Shown here in pieces: positions 10,983 to 22,528 of a stretch of 64,000 nucleotides of DNA. The position numbers and the translations under genes were made by a program. Below the pieces are notes generated by a model. That model had not been told where the DNA came from, made no database searches, and saw only the letters and a list, made by a program, of their open reading frames with translations. The stretch's first letter is position 1; every line of letters begins with the position of its first letter. Origin of the DNA: Mytilus californianus (Eukaryota; Mollusca; Bivalvia; Mytilida; Mytilidae); assembly GCF_021869535.1 (NCBI RefSeq), contig NW_026262690.1, positions 17,695,001 to 17,759,000 of the forward strand, written 5' to 3'.

Positions 10983-12289
10983 TATACATGTATCTAACAT
11001 GTCTAACATCAGGACTTGAACATTGAAAACGTTTCCGTATTTCAGTTTCTTTTTCAACAGATTCTGGTTAAAATATGCTTAAAAGTTAAATAATTTATAC
11101 AGACTTCGTCCTCTTTCTGTAAGGGGTCCGAAAAAGACACAGGTCCAAAAAGGAAAAGGGCTTCTATTTTGTAAATAAAACATATACATTGTATATCAGT
11201 ACTGCCAGGTTTTCATGAAGCAAATGCTTGAGATTTGTCCCAAATTGTAAAGATCAAAGGAAAATGCCGCCAAATAAGTCTTAATGGTGAGTCTCACGCT
11301 AATTAGACTTGGCAGCCCTGAATTATATCTTCAATACGGGGACGGTACAGAAGACTATTTCTGTAAAAGCCCAACAGGGGATCGAGCTAACGACCTCCAA
11401 CATTCGAGGTATATGCATTGAAATGATTTCTTTTCGGAATCTATCTATAACCTAATTCAGTATTTCATAATAAACTAGTATAGGCAAGTACCAATTTTTT
11501 TCTTTCACTCCAGCTGCCATCAGGGGAATCTAAGTAAGGGGAACGCGAAAGCAATGATAATATGCTGGAGAGATGTCTTCTTCTCTGGGTAAATTCCTCC
11601 GCAACGGAGCACCCGTGTCACACGGTAAACAAAAAAAAAACCCTTATTTTCATTTAATATTGTTTAAAAACATGGAACGGACTAGATTAGTATATATACA
11701 ATCCTTAAAAAAAATATTGTTGTCCTAAAATCACGTAGTAATGTAAAGTCTATTATAAAAATATTTACACCTACTATTTTATGTACATTAAGCATAAAAT
11801 ATTGTTAGTTAAGATATCTTAAAACAGAGACATATAATTTTGTTGTATAATATGTCTCTGCTTAAAAGCACAGATCTAAAAGGAGTGAAATAGATTTAAT
11901 AGTAAAAACTAAAAGGACATACTTCAGTTTATTTATTTCTTGAAAAAAATAAAATGATAAATAAAAATATAGATTACTATTTAATGGTCTGGGATTTATC
12001 GTTACTATGTACACCACTAAAATTAATAATAATTAGGCCTATTAGTTTACTGTACAGAATTTATATCAGTATTTTTATATTATACCAGTTGTTCTACAGT
12101 TCAATATCCAATTGGATTAAAGGAATCATAGAACTTTTATAAAATCTAAAATATTTAATCTTCCACATTACTAATTTAGGCTGTTTAAAATCTAAAATAT
12201 TGAATTTTCCTTTTTGTGTTACTTTGTCCATTTAAGTTTCCTCTTAAGTTTCCTTTTAAGATATTTGTCTGATAATTAACTAACTTTAT
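10983..12289. other. Unassigned DNA
   Basis: No exon or element boundaries could be supported. Near 12140-12205 an AAAATCTAAAATATT phrase occurs twice. The plus-strand open frame at 11954-12142 is A+T-driven and has no supporting features. Confidence 0.4.
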
Positions 12290-12312
12290 TTTTTTTTTTT
12301 TTAAATTTCTAG

Positions 12313-15300
12313 TTATTTAGTCTTTGCACCCGCGGGGTCTTTTGCCTCAAACTGCCTTGCTACAGCTATCCTTTTGTGTAATAATGTTCTTCCACAATGG
12401 AGGTCATAGCACAGTTTTCTGCTTATTCTTTCTATCTCTGTTGAAGTTTCTTCGTTGAAAATTAGAATATTTTCCCGTAATTTGCTTGAGTCAATAATTA
12501 CTTGCATTAGTAATTCTTTGTTTCCAGTAAAGTGTTCTTGCCACTTATTCTGGCCTATATTGCACATTATAGCTTGTTTAAGTGCAGGAAACACTTTTTG
12601 ACGTTGTTCATTTAATGCTGGGCATCTTAGTAGGAAATGTATTAAGTCTTCCTGTTCTATTTGACACAGCAGGCATTTTTGCTCATCACTATTTCCATTA
12701 AACCTTTGAATATGTTCTTGTAATAGGTATGTTCCTGTCAGAAACCTAGCTTTAATGTTCGCCTTTTTGACCTCGTATGTTACTGGAGGTAAGGTTATCC
12801 ATACGGGATGGGCTTCATGTATCTTAAGTATTTGGATGTTACAATGTTTCAGTGTGGATTTTTCTTCCATTTCTTTTTGTAAGAAGTTTGACCACTCATC
12901 AGCAATGGTCCTGTTAATATCTTTTTTTTTCCAACGGATTTTTGAGGGCAGATGTTCTTTAAATTCTGCTATTGATGGTAGATTGTAGAAATTCAGGATT
13001 TCTTGTGCTCTTGAAAAGAAGCTGTCAGAGTTCCCTGCATTTACCGTCATCTGTCGTTCCATTACATTTTTCAGCTTTGTGTTTTCTGATGCTAGTATGG
13101 AATACAAGAGACTCAACTGTCTTTTGTACAACTCTGCCTTAATCGGAAGGGCTCCTAATAGCATATAAACTGCTGCACTAGATGTCCTAATTGGCAATGA
13201 TTGGAAGCATCTGAGAGTTTTGAGGTGGAATTGCTTTAAATCTGACATTTGGGTGGCATTCAGTGATAGTACTTCTAATCCGTATAGCAGTCTTGGGAGC
13301 ACATAGGCTTGATATATTTTGTATGCTGTTATAGGGTTTAGCCCTTCTTGTCCATTTAGTCCAACAGAAATTAAAGTATATAGTGTCCTCCTGGCTACAC
13401 TGATATGTTCTTGTATATTCAGTTTTGTTTCGTTCTTACTTGCTCTGATGATGCCAAGATGGGTTGTCTGTTGGTCTTCTTTTATTGGTTTTTCTCCAGA
13501 GTTATAGGATGTTGTTGTTTGCTTGTTTATATCCTCTCTGTTTTGATAAGTGTACTCTTTTCCGGATGAATATTGTAGCGATGCTGACAGGAAAATTTGT
13601 AGGCAATATTTAACATTGCTTGGATTTCTGTTTCATCTGTTGTCATTAATACAATATCATCAGCGCATAATGGACTTCCACAATATTCAAGACCTATATC
13701 TAGTCCTAACCCTCTTCTTTCTAGCTCTTCAGGTAGTTCATTTATATATAACTTGTATAAATGGGTTGATAAAACTTCCCCTTGCCTTACTCCTTAGTTT
13801 ATTGAAAATTGCTTGCTTAGATGGCTGTTCCATTTAATTTTTGATGACGTATTGCTATATAAATCTTGAACCACTCTCCAGATGTCTGGTGGCAATTCAT
13901 AAAAGAGTTTTTCCATAAGAATCATGTAGTGGACGACGTCAAAAGCTTTCTGACTGTCAAGTGTAGCTAGGAACATTTCAGGTTTTGTTGCTTTGCATGG
14001 ACTATGCCCTCTGAAACTATTAATGCTGCCATAATCGGAGATAGTCCTTGTGCAAATCCGAATTGTAGCTCTGATTGGTTGCTATTTAGAGCTATCATTT
14101 TGTCTAGTAAGGCATATTCAAATACTTTCCCTAGGGCCGATGGAACAGTTATTCCCCTATATTTTGTTGGTAGGGTGGAGTCCTTTCCTTTTTTGTGTAC
14201 AGGTGTCAAAATTCCTGTTTTGAACACTTTAGGTATTTCTCCTGTCTGCATTATGTTGTTAAATAGAGACACTATATTTGGGCTTATGCTTCTACCTGCA
14301 TATATGAAATGTTCTGCTGTGAGTGAGTATTCGTCTGCTGTTTTTCCAGAGTTGAGCTTGTCTACTGCTTTTATTATTTCCTCCTCACTAAATATTGTGA
14401 TGTTACATGTATCTATTTGATGTTTAATAATGTTGTTCATTAACTCTAGTCTGTACTTGCTCTCCTCTATGTAATCCTCGTCATAATGCTCCTCATTTGA
14501 TGGAACTGCTGGCTTTTTATAGTAGTCTGCAAATATACGTGACTGTTCTTCTGGATTCATGACTTCTTCTTCATTCTCATTCTTAATTACTTTGGAGTTT
14601 GCATCTTTGGGTTCATGCTTGTTTCTTCTGATCAGTATATGAAAAGCTTTTGAATCAGGTTTATCCATCAGCTTGTTATAAAAGTTTTGTTTATCAATAT
14701 GGTCTTCTTTTCTTATCTGTTTCCTTAGTTCTCTTTTATGTTTTTTCATTTCTTGATATTCTGTATTTTCTTCATTCTTTGGTCGATCTTTTTGCTTCAA
14801 TGCATAGAATACTTTTTTGTTCTTTTCTATACATTCCTTTACTTTTGGCGAGGCTTTCCACTTTGGTCCTTTCAGGGCAACTATTTTCTTAACAACACTC
14901 AATTCAGTAGCTTCCTGTAAAATGTCTATGATATTAATTACTTGTTGTTCTACATCAGTTTCATTTGGCATTTCAGTCTTCTTCCTCACTTGATTTACTT
15001 TTTGTTGGTAATTTTCTATGTTTGTTTCTTCCCATTTCAGAATAGTTTTCTTTTTGCTTGTTGTGCTGATCATCTTAGTTTCCCCCTTAACGATCAGATT
15101 GGTTTTTGCCTTTACTGGTACATGTGCTGAACTGTTAAGGGGATTTTGGTCCATAATCGTTGAATCCAAAAGATTACTGCCTCTGAAGTTCTCTAGGATG
15201 TAATCTATCTGCGAAGTGGAATTTCCATTATGGTGATAAAAAGTAGGTTTGTGAGCATTTCTAACTGTATGCTTTAGCTGATGTTGACTGCAGAAGTTCT

Positions 15301-15808
15301 TAAGCAGTTTGTCATGGTTATTATTTCTACTTTGCATGAGTGTTCCATTCAAATCCCCCACTATGAAGACATTGTGTGTTTGCTCATATTTATCAATCAT
15401 TGACGAAATTTTATCCAGATGTTCTCTGTACTCTTTGTCTGATCCTGTTGCCATTGTTGGCATATAGCTATTAATTAGGATTACTTTAACATGTTCAGAT
15501 TGAATTTCTATGACTATTATTCTTTCTTCTTTTTCTAGCTTCCTGACCTTATGTGAGATTGTTTGAGGCCATATAGTTATTACTCCCCCTTTCCCCCTTC
15601 TTCTTTGTAGTTCCAAATCAATTAGATTATCATCAAAGCTTGAGATATGATAGTCGCAGTCTGGCCGAATTTCTTTTAGTGCGACTGATTCATATCCGTG
15701 TAACCAATGTTCTTGCAAGCATAGAATTGAGTTTGTTTGTAAAAGTTCTTTCAGATATACCTTGTTGCCTTTGATTCCCTCAATGTTCATTGAGACAATA
15801 TCTAGCAT
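12313..15808 (-). pseudogene. LINE-1 ORF2: endonuclease-reverse transcriptase, three lesions
   Basis: Starts at ATG 15806-15808. Endonuclease/exonuclease/phosphatase domain in the first ~230 residues: SMNIEGIKG, the catalytic-Glu motif LQEHWL, VGDLNGTL, TSQIDYIL and a terminal SAHVPV in place of the usual SDH. Reverse transcriptase follows: GILTPVHKKGKD, YRGITVPSALGKVFE, FGFAQGLSP, then LDSQKAFDVVH, GVRQGEVLS and the active-site box CADD (normally YADD). The C-terminal part has a CLLCQ...HFLLRCP Cys/His motif. Breaks: loss of one A in an A run near 13990 shifts frame, TAA at 13794-13796 replaces a sense codon in INxGVRQG, and a frameshift near 13531. Frames after each break are clean, so the element is recently disabled. 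Plus-strand open frames at 14004-15203 are shadows of this ORF. Confidence 0.92.
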
Positions 15809-16365
15809 TGTCTCAGTAGTATTTCGGTCTCCTGTCCTAGTTTTTGGATGTCTGGTGGTTCCTTTGGTTGGCTTATTTTGCCTAAAAAATGCTGTTTTGG
15901 CTTTTCTTCTTCTGTTGAATGTTGAGGAAGGTTCATTGAAGGATGGTAAACATGTTGATCATTTGGAACTGTTATTTCAGTGTCAGGAGTTGCAGTAATT
16001 GTTGGTGTTTCTTTTAGGTTTTGTTCTTCATTTAGCAGAGACTCTGGATTTGTAAGTTTATCAATTGCTTGGGTCAGTTTAATTTCTGTTTCGGCATGCC
16101 TTAGCGGACTTAAGCTACCTTCTGAGTTGGACTTTTCTTTTCTTTGCCCATTGTCACTGTGTCTTTCCACTGATATTTTATTATGGTAATAGAGATTACT
16201 ATTCTGTTGATAAGGTGGTGGTGGAGCTCTCGGCAGTCCTTGTCTAAGTAGATCATCTTGATGCACTGAGTTGTAGTGTTTTGGATCAATTTGACTGACT
16301 TGGTCTTGCCTTGAATGAAACTGGAGTTGACCGTTTAAATAAGATTGACCTTGCCCATTATTATG
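15802..16365 (-). pseudogene. LINE-1 ORF1 C-terminal part
   Basis: An open frame of 187 codons plus stop. It is rich in Gln, Asn and Ser, with a proline cluster (APPPPYQQ) and a charged helix-prone stretch (EIKLTQAIDKLTNPE). No zinc knuckle or RRM is visible in the part preserved. The upstream limit is the presumed truncation point rather than a start codon. Its stop TAG overlaps the ORF2 start in the string ATGCTAG, which suggests coupled termination and re-initiation as in other two-ORF retrotransposons (inference). Confidence 0.7.
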
Positions 16366-16538
16366 TCATTTGAATCTCTTTGAATTTTACCCTATCTTAT
16401 GAGTAAATGTTAGAGATTATCGAAAAATAATTCGTATCTTGCCATTGGTTTAAAAACCTTTGTAAATAAAGTTATAACATAAATATTTATATATTTGAAC
16501 CCTATTATTCTAAAATTATAAGGTCAGCTATTTTTTTT

Positions 16539-17420
16539 TCACCTACGTTTATTTATGATCTAGAAAATAGTGGACAATCTGTGTATCATATTTTATTTTG
16601 TAGTTGTATCCTTAATATAGTTTACTATATAGTTCCACCAAATGAATTTAATTTTGAATTCACATGGAATCATAGAAAAATGTGTTTTATACGACCTCCA
16701 AACGATCCAAATTGTTTATAGTCTCTAAGAAAAGTTGTAATTTTTAAGATTTCCGCTGCTATTTTTGCTAAATGGGTGCAATATGGGTACTCCGTGCAAT
16801 TTGGGTACTGTAACGTTATAACGTGAGGGTACCTAAATTGCACCTATTTTGACAGTTTTTTCACCTACGTTTATTTATGATCCATACAAAAGTTTCCATT
16901 CTGTGTTTATTTTGTAGATGTATCCTTATTTACTGTATAGTTACACCAATTTAATTTTGAATCCATCTTGAATCATAGAAAAATGGGTTTGAACCAACCT
17001 CCAAACGATCCATGATTCTGTAATGAGGAGTACCCAAATTGCATCCATGCTTAAATTCACATCCTTAAAAATCGAATAACAGATGTTTTGTTTTATTTTT
17101 TCAAATATTTAGAACAATTTGACATTAGTCCATGTTTAGTTTTCATTTTTTAAGAAATGGATGCTTGTAACATATTTTATTTGCTCATTTTTGCGATGTT
17201 CCGTAGATTTTACTTTTTCTAGTGAATACATCATCTGTTGATATGAACGTTTTGTGTATATTCAAATATAGCCTACCTATGTTGAAAGACGTGTATAATG
17301 TCAAATCATGAAAATACAAATTGTTTAGTTTCAAGGAAAACTTGTAAGATTCCCGCTGCTGTTTTTGCTGAATAGGTGCAATTTGGGTACTCGGTGCAAT
17401 TTGGGTACTCTGACGTTATA
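16539..17420. repeat. Diverged tandem duplication of a 300-560-bp block
   Basis: Both copies begin with TTCACCTACGTTTATTTATG (16539 and 16859), share GAATCATAGAAAAATG and CCTCCAAACGATCCA, and end with CGCTGCT(A/G)TTTTTGCT followed by GTGCAATTTGGGTACT and an ACGTTATA box (about 16820 and 17420). The second copy holds about 270 extra bases. GTGCAAT(T/A)TGGGTACT itself recurs in each unit. No coding function is seen. Confidence 0.7.
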
Positions 17421-18100
17421 TATTAGAACGGCAACTTTCAACAATTACGACTTTTTTTTATTCGTTTCCGTTGCAAATTTTTTGTACATTGTTAACGAAT
17501 TGATGGCAGGTAGTATGCATTAGTCCTGCAACACTCCATTACACGTGTCACACGGTTGGTGTATTCGAACTGTTCGATGGTTCTTTGTTATTCAGTGATG
17601 ATTATTTCATTTTTTTCGTCTTCATCTTCATAGACTTTTCTTTTATCAAACAGTTTATACTCTTAAAACTTATGCTCATTGTAGTTAACTTGTTTGTCAT
17701 CGGCCTATCGATAACAATGATTTTACGCACACAGAGTCTGTCAGAGGCCTTCCAGTGGGGATGTCAATAATCACTTGTTTCATTTTTCGATACATAAAAT
17801 AAAACTTTCTTTCAACATAATTTAAAAGGCATTTGTTTTAAATATTATTCTTATCATCACACCCAACTGCTTCATTTAAAAGAACAACAAAAGTGCAGAG
17901 GTAATATCATTGAATTATAGAAAAATATATAAACACATTTAGGTTTTCATCATATAAAACTTCCAAGTTTATGGGGTTATTTTTTTACAAAATATTTTAC
18001 GGAGAAAAAATGCCCCTACGTTGTGGACATTTAAGAGTAACCTACCAAATATTCAATGGATAAGATTTCTTTGTGGAAAGAAATCGGGATAATAATAAAC
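17421..18100. other. Unassigned DNA
   Basis: No splice-bounded exon or repeat pair was found. The short phrase GTGTCACACGGT at about 17547 also occurs near 11614, which hints at an old shared repeat. Confidence 0.35.
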
Positions 18101-18104
18101 AAGA

Positions 18105-18150
18105 ATGTGTCCATAGTACACGGATGCCCCACTCGCACTATCATATACCA
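18105..18150 (-). repeat. End fragment of a mussel-type dispersed repeat
   Basis: ATAGTACACGGATGCCCCAC and the following GCACTATCAT match the end of a repeat I recall as common in mussel genomes, the same family whose other parts flank LINE-3 at 55346-55425 and 61649-61735. Only a short end is present. Confidence 0.5.
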
Positions 18151-19109
18151 GTACCAAGCGTCTGGTTAAAAGACTTTTTACCGTTCGATTATTATTATCA
18201 TATAGATAGATAAAAAAAATCATAACTTTTATTGTTCTAAAATATCATATGGCACACTCAGCTTACGTGTTATTCTGATAAATACGATCCGCAAAATCAA
18301 CCTTTTTGTAAACACAAAACTTGATTGCTTGCATTAGAGTAATGTTTTGTTGCCTCTTACTGGTGCCGTTGGGAGACAAGGTAAATTCCATGTCACGTTT
18401 CAAGAAGGGAACTGGAATGATTCCGTAACTCATCAACGAGTATAGTGACCTCAAGTATTAAAAACTTTTCTTGAAAGTTTTATAGCTTATTTTGTTAAGA
18501 ACATTTTTTTTGCTTTGTATTTTCATCCATTCAGAATATTGTTTTGCTGATAAATTGTATTGAGGTAAAAAAAAAAAAGAAAAGTGGAATACTAAAAGGA
18601 AAGGCCAATACAGTATTTTAAGGGTTACATTTTTAAACCCTGGGAAGAGGTTAATTTCTAAATCACTTGTGTTTTTGCCTGTACTAATTTCGGTATACTT
18701 TTTCTCATGATTCAATTTTTCAGCAGACATTATATTCATTTACTCTCTGTTTGTTTGTGTTTAAAAAAATGTGATCAACATTTTTCATTAATTGTCCCGA
18801 TAAACCAACTCACAAACGTTTTAGATCCCAATGAATCTTAACTATACCGGAACTAATTGTTCCTATATCCTACTTGAGCAGGTTCCAGTAGTGTATAAGG
18901 GTACATAGTTCCTGCAGGAAATTGTTGAAGGAGTACATCGGTTTAAAGTCGGTTCTGAAAAAGTCGACAAATTGGCATGCTATGGAGTAAAGTAAATACA
19001 CGTGTGACTCTCTGGTCGTTACTTTCTGTCTTTATATTGGTCTTTGTTTTAGATAGTTTTTGGCCTTGTATCAATCCGAAAAGTTAACCCTTTTCAATTG
19101 GTTTTTACA
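18151..19109. other. Unassigned DNA
   Basis: Two small minus-strand open frames (18263-18454 and 18458-18739) have low-complexity composition and no splice or domain support. An A run sits near 18567. Confidence 0.35.
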
Positions 19110-19199
19110 GTTAGTTCTTACACAATAGAAAAGAAAGGATATGGGATATCCATCCATGACACAAACCAGTACATGCACAACAAAAACCCCAAAAGCAAA

Positions 19200-19400
19200 G
19201 GAACAGCGCTTTTATAGATGTATGTTGCGCTTTAACACTACCGTCCCAGGTTAGGAGTGGGTTGGGCGCCCGCAAACATGGTAAACCCCCGTCAAGATCG
19301 ATGTGTGCCTGTACCAAAACCATGAGCCTGAATTTCATTGATTGTCGTTTGATGCTGTGTATTATATTTGTTTTCCGTTTATAACTGCTTTAAACATAAA
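19200..19400 (-). repeat. Mussel-type dispersed repeat fragment
   Basis: The stretch CCCAGGTTAG...GGGTTGGGCGCCCGC...GTGTGCCTGTACC...GATTGTCGTTTGA is a diverged copy of the repeat seen intact at 62740-63060 (opposite strand) and again at 51440-51545. It carries no gene. Confidence 0.65.
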
Positions 19401-19431
19401 TCAATGACATGCCGTTGGTTTTGTCGTTTGA

Positions 19432-19850
19432 TTTTCATGCCCCCGATGTAGCGGAGGGGGCATTAAGTTTTACCCTTGTCCTTCTGTATGTCCGTACGTC
19501 CCGAAATTGGTTTCCGTTCTCTAACTTTAGCTTGCTTCAACCAAATGTTATGAAACTTATACACAATTCTTATTACCACAAAACACACATCAAGTTTGAA
19601 TTTGGCTGGCGTCACTTTTACCTTTCTAGAGTTATGCCCCTTTACAAATGGACAAATTGCTGAATTTTTCGTTTCTGTTCTCTAACTTAAGTTTGCCTCA
19701 ACCAAATGTTATGAATCTTATACACAACGCCTATTACCACAAAACACAGATCACATTTGAATTTTGGTGACGTCAATTTTACCGTCCTAGCTATATAGAG
19801 TTATGAGAGTTTTATGAACCGTCGCAAAACATGTTTACTAAAACTATGGT
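19432..19850 (+). repeat. Dispersed repeat with 163-bp internal duplication
   Basis: Begins with a CATGCCCCCGATGTAGCGGA box that is nearly self-complementary (ATGCCCCC / GGGGGCAT), then two units starting at CCGTTCTCTAAC (19507) and CTGTTCTCTAAC (about 19673). Both units contain CAACCAAATGTTATGAA and TTACCACAAAACACA. The same unit is inverted at 1-200. Confidence 0.75.
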
Positions 19851-20762
19851 TTTGAAAATTTGCCAGCACTATTTACATGTATCGATCAAAGTTCAAATAT
19901 ATACCATTTGTTGTCAAAACATTACAATACAAACATGTACATGAAGCTGTGATTATTGTTTTTCAGATGTTAGCAAACAGAGTTCGTTTTAGTTCATTTG
20001 ACTTAAGGTCTCCTAAATTTGTATACTAAATTTTGCTATTTAAGGAATTTTGTGTTGATTGCATATTTTTGAAACCTTTGTAAAATTATCCACAATTGTC
20101 TATTTTTTTTGAAAATTCAGAGCTCGAAATATTTTAAATACATGTATCCATTGAAGAAACCCGAATGTTGACCTTGTTTAGCGTTGGCGTTAATTTGGTT
20201 GCTGTCTTATTTATGACACCCTAAATCTCCTTTTATTTACACAAATAAATTTGACAACGCTTTAAATATTATTACATACATGGATACCTGCTTTCAAAAC
20301 ACCTTACGGGACAGAACAAACCAAGCCGACCTGTGACGACGCCTAGTATGTGTGGCGAATACCCCTTCCCGAAAAAGTTACATGTATAAATCGTATCAAG
20401 TCTTATTATTTTCCCCTTTGGAAGTTGACCTTCGATGTAGGCCGTATCGTCATCAGAACTTTAGTGTGCCGTGATGGACGTTGGATTGATAAGGATTACA
20501 TCAACCCACCCCTCTTCTACATCTAAATATCGATTCAACTCTACACTAAATCAACTTGATTTTTATGACCTACTATCATGATTTTTTTTTCGGCCTCACT
20601 TACGGATACGCTCACATATAATAGATGCACCCCAATACTATCCAATCAGACGTTAAGAAAGCCTGTACGTTATACGGAATAAGCTGATATTTACCAATGA
20701 GAATCCCTCAACAGATTTACCCCATTGTGACGTGCAGCGTATGGCTATTTAGACCGGATCTT
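19851..20762. other. Unassigned DNA
   Basis: No gene or repeat could be supported here. Confidence 0.35.
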
Positions 20763-21222
20763 ATGTGACCCGGCAATGAGCTGGCGTCAGATAGAATGTC
20801 TACAGATATTTATCTATCTGATTCTGATATAATCCTGAGGTAAAATTTTTTATCGCCGTGATATAGCCTTTTTGTGCTGAAACTGCGTAAAGGAAACACC
20901 AATCAATCATTATTTGACACGACTTGTCTCTTGATCTACCCTCAAATTACAGGGTATGATTTTATTCACGATAATATTATACCATCTTCTTGATGTGACC
21001 CGGCAATGAGCTAGCGTCAGATAGAATGTCTACAGATATTTATCTATCTGATTCTGATATAATCCTGAGGTCAAATTTTTTTTCGACGTGATATAGCCTT
21101 TTTGTGCTGAAACGGCGTAAAGGAAACACCAATCAATCATTATTTGACACGACTTGTCTCTTGATCTACCCTCAAATTACAGGGTATGATTTTATTCACG
21201 ATAATATTATACCATCTTTTTG
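20763..21222 (+). repeat. Recent tandem duplication, 230-bp unit
   Basis: The 230-base unit beginning ATGTGACCCGGCAATGAGCT at 20763 is repeated immediately at 20993. The differences I see are single bases: GGCG/AGCG, TAAAATTTTTTATCG/TCAAATTTTTTTTCG, CTGCG/CGGCG and the junction. No inverted termini are visible. Confidence 0.92.
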
Positions 21223-21492
21223 TTTGATTTAATATTTTTGGAGCGATCGGAAAAACTAAGGGCTCTTGTTGACAGCTCAGTGAAAGCATATAAAAATCAC
21301 TACAAAAGATAAGTGATTGTCTCTTATGCAAAAATTAAAACTGCAGTAAAATAATTTTGAATCGCATCACTAAGGCCACCATTTAATTATACATTGGTTC
21401 GTTTTTATTCAAAAACAACTTCAAGTAATGACGCAGCGCAGATTACGTCTGTTTTTATTTTCTAGTTACGTCCCTTAGACCTTTTTTTTACA

Positions 21493-21590
21493 TTGGGGTG
21501 TAAAAGCGTTGACCGAAGTACATTTTGTATGAAGCGCGGAAGCGCTTCATTCTAAAAATGTGCGCACGGTCAACGCTTTTACAACCCTAT
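21493..21590. mobile_element. Fold-back element, ~98 bp
   Basis: GGTGTAAAAGCGTTGACCG at about 21496-21514 faces CGGTCAACGCTTTTACA at 21567-21583, and an inner GAAGCGC/GCGCTTC pair closes the top. Almost the whole segment folds on itself. This is typical of palindromic miniature elements; no coding sequence is present. Confidence 0.75.
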
Positions 21591-22243
21591 GAAGTTACAA
21601 AAAGAAGCATTCAATACTTATAATTACATTTTTTAGCTAGGATCATGAAAACACGATTTTTATCAAGTTTTTATTTAATTTACCTGTGCACTTTATTGTG
21701 GGACTTCGTGTCCTCATGAATGATACATTTCATTGTGTAATGAAGTTGATTAAGGAATAACGCGAGATTGCAGTTAGCCAATCAGAATAACGTATTATAA
21801 TGAAACCTACATCTAATGTAATTATAAACTTATAAGTGAGTAGTTTTCACTCAATTTAAGTGTGGTAAATATTAGGACGACATAGTTAATATGGAACTTC
21901 CTGCCGTCAGGGGAGCCAGGATCTACACTATAAAACATATAATCAATAATAATAATATTTATTTATCAAAGTACTCTGACGATATTGTTCATTTAGGCAA
22001 GAATGATGTTGTTCATATTAACTCAGTCTCTGTTGGTAAGATTATAGCAGATTTTCGAGAGCTAATATTATTGATAAAATCTTTGTCTGAATTTGAGTAT
22101 TAAGATTTAAAATTTCTTTTCCTCCATATTACCTAGACCGGTTGGTTTTACTAAAATTTACATTTAAGTAAAATTAGTAAAAGGTACACAATTCATTTCA
22201 TAATTGTTCTTATTAAAGTTTGTTTTAAAAGGGTGTCCCAATT
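21591..22243. other. Unassigned DNA
   Basis: The frame 21891-22103 (+, 70 codons, MELPAVRGARIYTIKHI...) has fairly ordinary composition and starts at a true ATG, but I find no family resemblance, partner exon or poly-A signal to support a gene. Confidence 0.3.
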
Positions 22244-22528
22244 AGGGAGCTACCATTTGATTTTTATGGGGGGGGGGGGGGGGGGGAATGGCAGGACAGT
22301 AGTTTTGAGTAAAAAAAAAGGCAGGATGAGTAACTTGGCAAAAAAAAAAAGGCAGGATGACAATTCATGTAAAAAAAGTCAGGATAAACTAATAAAAAAA
22401 AAAGGCAGGACCGAATATAGTGAAAAATAAAAAGGCAGGACAGAGATACAACTAAAAAAAAAAATGCAGGACAACATTTTTCATCCTAGCCACCCCCCCC
22501 CCCCCCCCAAATCAAATGGTAGCTCCCT
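22244..22528. mobile_element. G-run/C-run capped inverted-repeat element, copy 1
   Basis: AGGGAGCTACCATTTGAT (22244-22261) is perfectly mirrored by ATCAAATGGTAGCTCCCT (22511-22528). Immediately inside, a G run near 22269-22286 faces a C run near 22493-22508. The interior is six loose ~28-bp units, each an A run followed by GGCAGGA or a variant (GTCAGGA, TGCAGGA). There is no protein-coding sequence; the 65-codon open frame across it is a by-product. A second copy with the same unit order is at 28171-28460. Confidence 0.88.

Larger units (their letters stand above)
12290..16365 (-). mobile_element. LINE-1: non-LTR retrotransposon, 5'-truncated
   Basis: On the minus strand the order is ORF1 remnant, endonuclease, reverse transcriptase, C-terminal Cys/His region, short 3' tail, and an A run opposite 12290-12303. 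ORF1 is open only from 16365, where the preceding codon is TGA in apparently unrelated DNA, so the copy is probably 5'-truncated there, as is usual for target-primed insertion. Only three clear lesions were found in about 3.5 kb of ORF2, so the copy is fairly young. No convincing target duplication was seen. I do not assign a clade. Confidence 0.9.

Noticed and set aside
12290-12303. Target-site duplication around LINE-1
   Set aside because: Flanks at 12290 and 16365 were compared by eye and no convincing repeat was found.
14004-15203. Several plus-strand open frames of 60-138 codons
   Set aside because: They lie antisense to LINE-1 ORF2, whose endonuclease and reverse transcriptase motifs fix the coding strand as minus.
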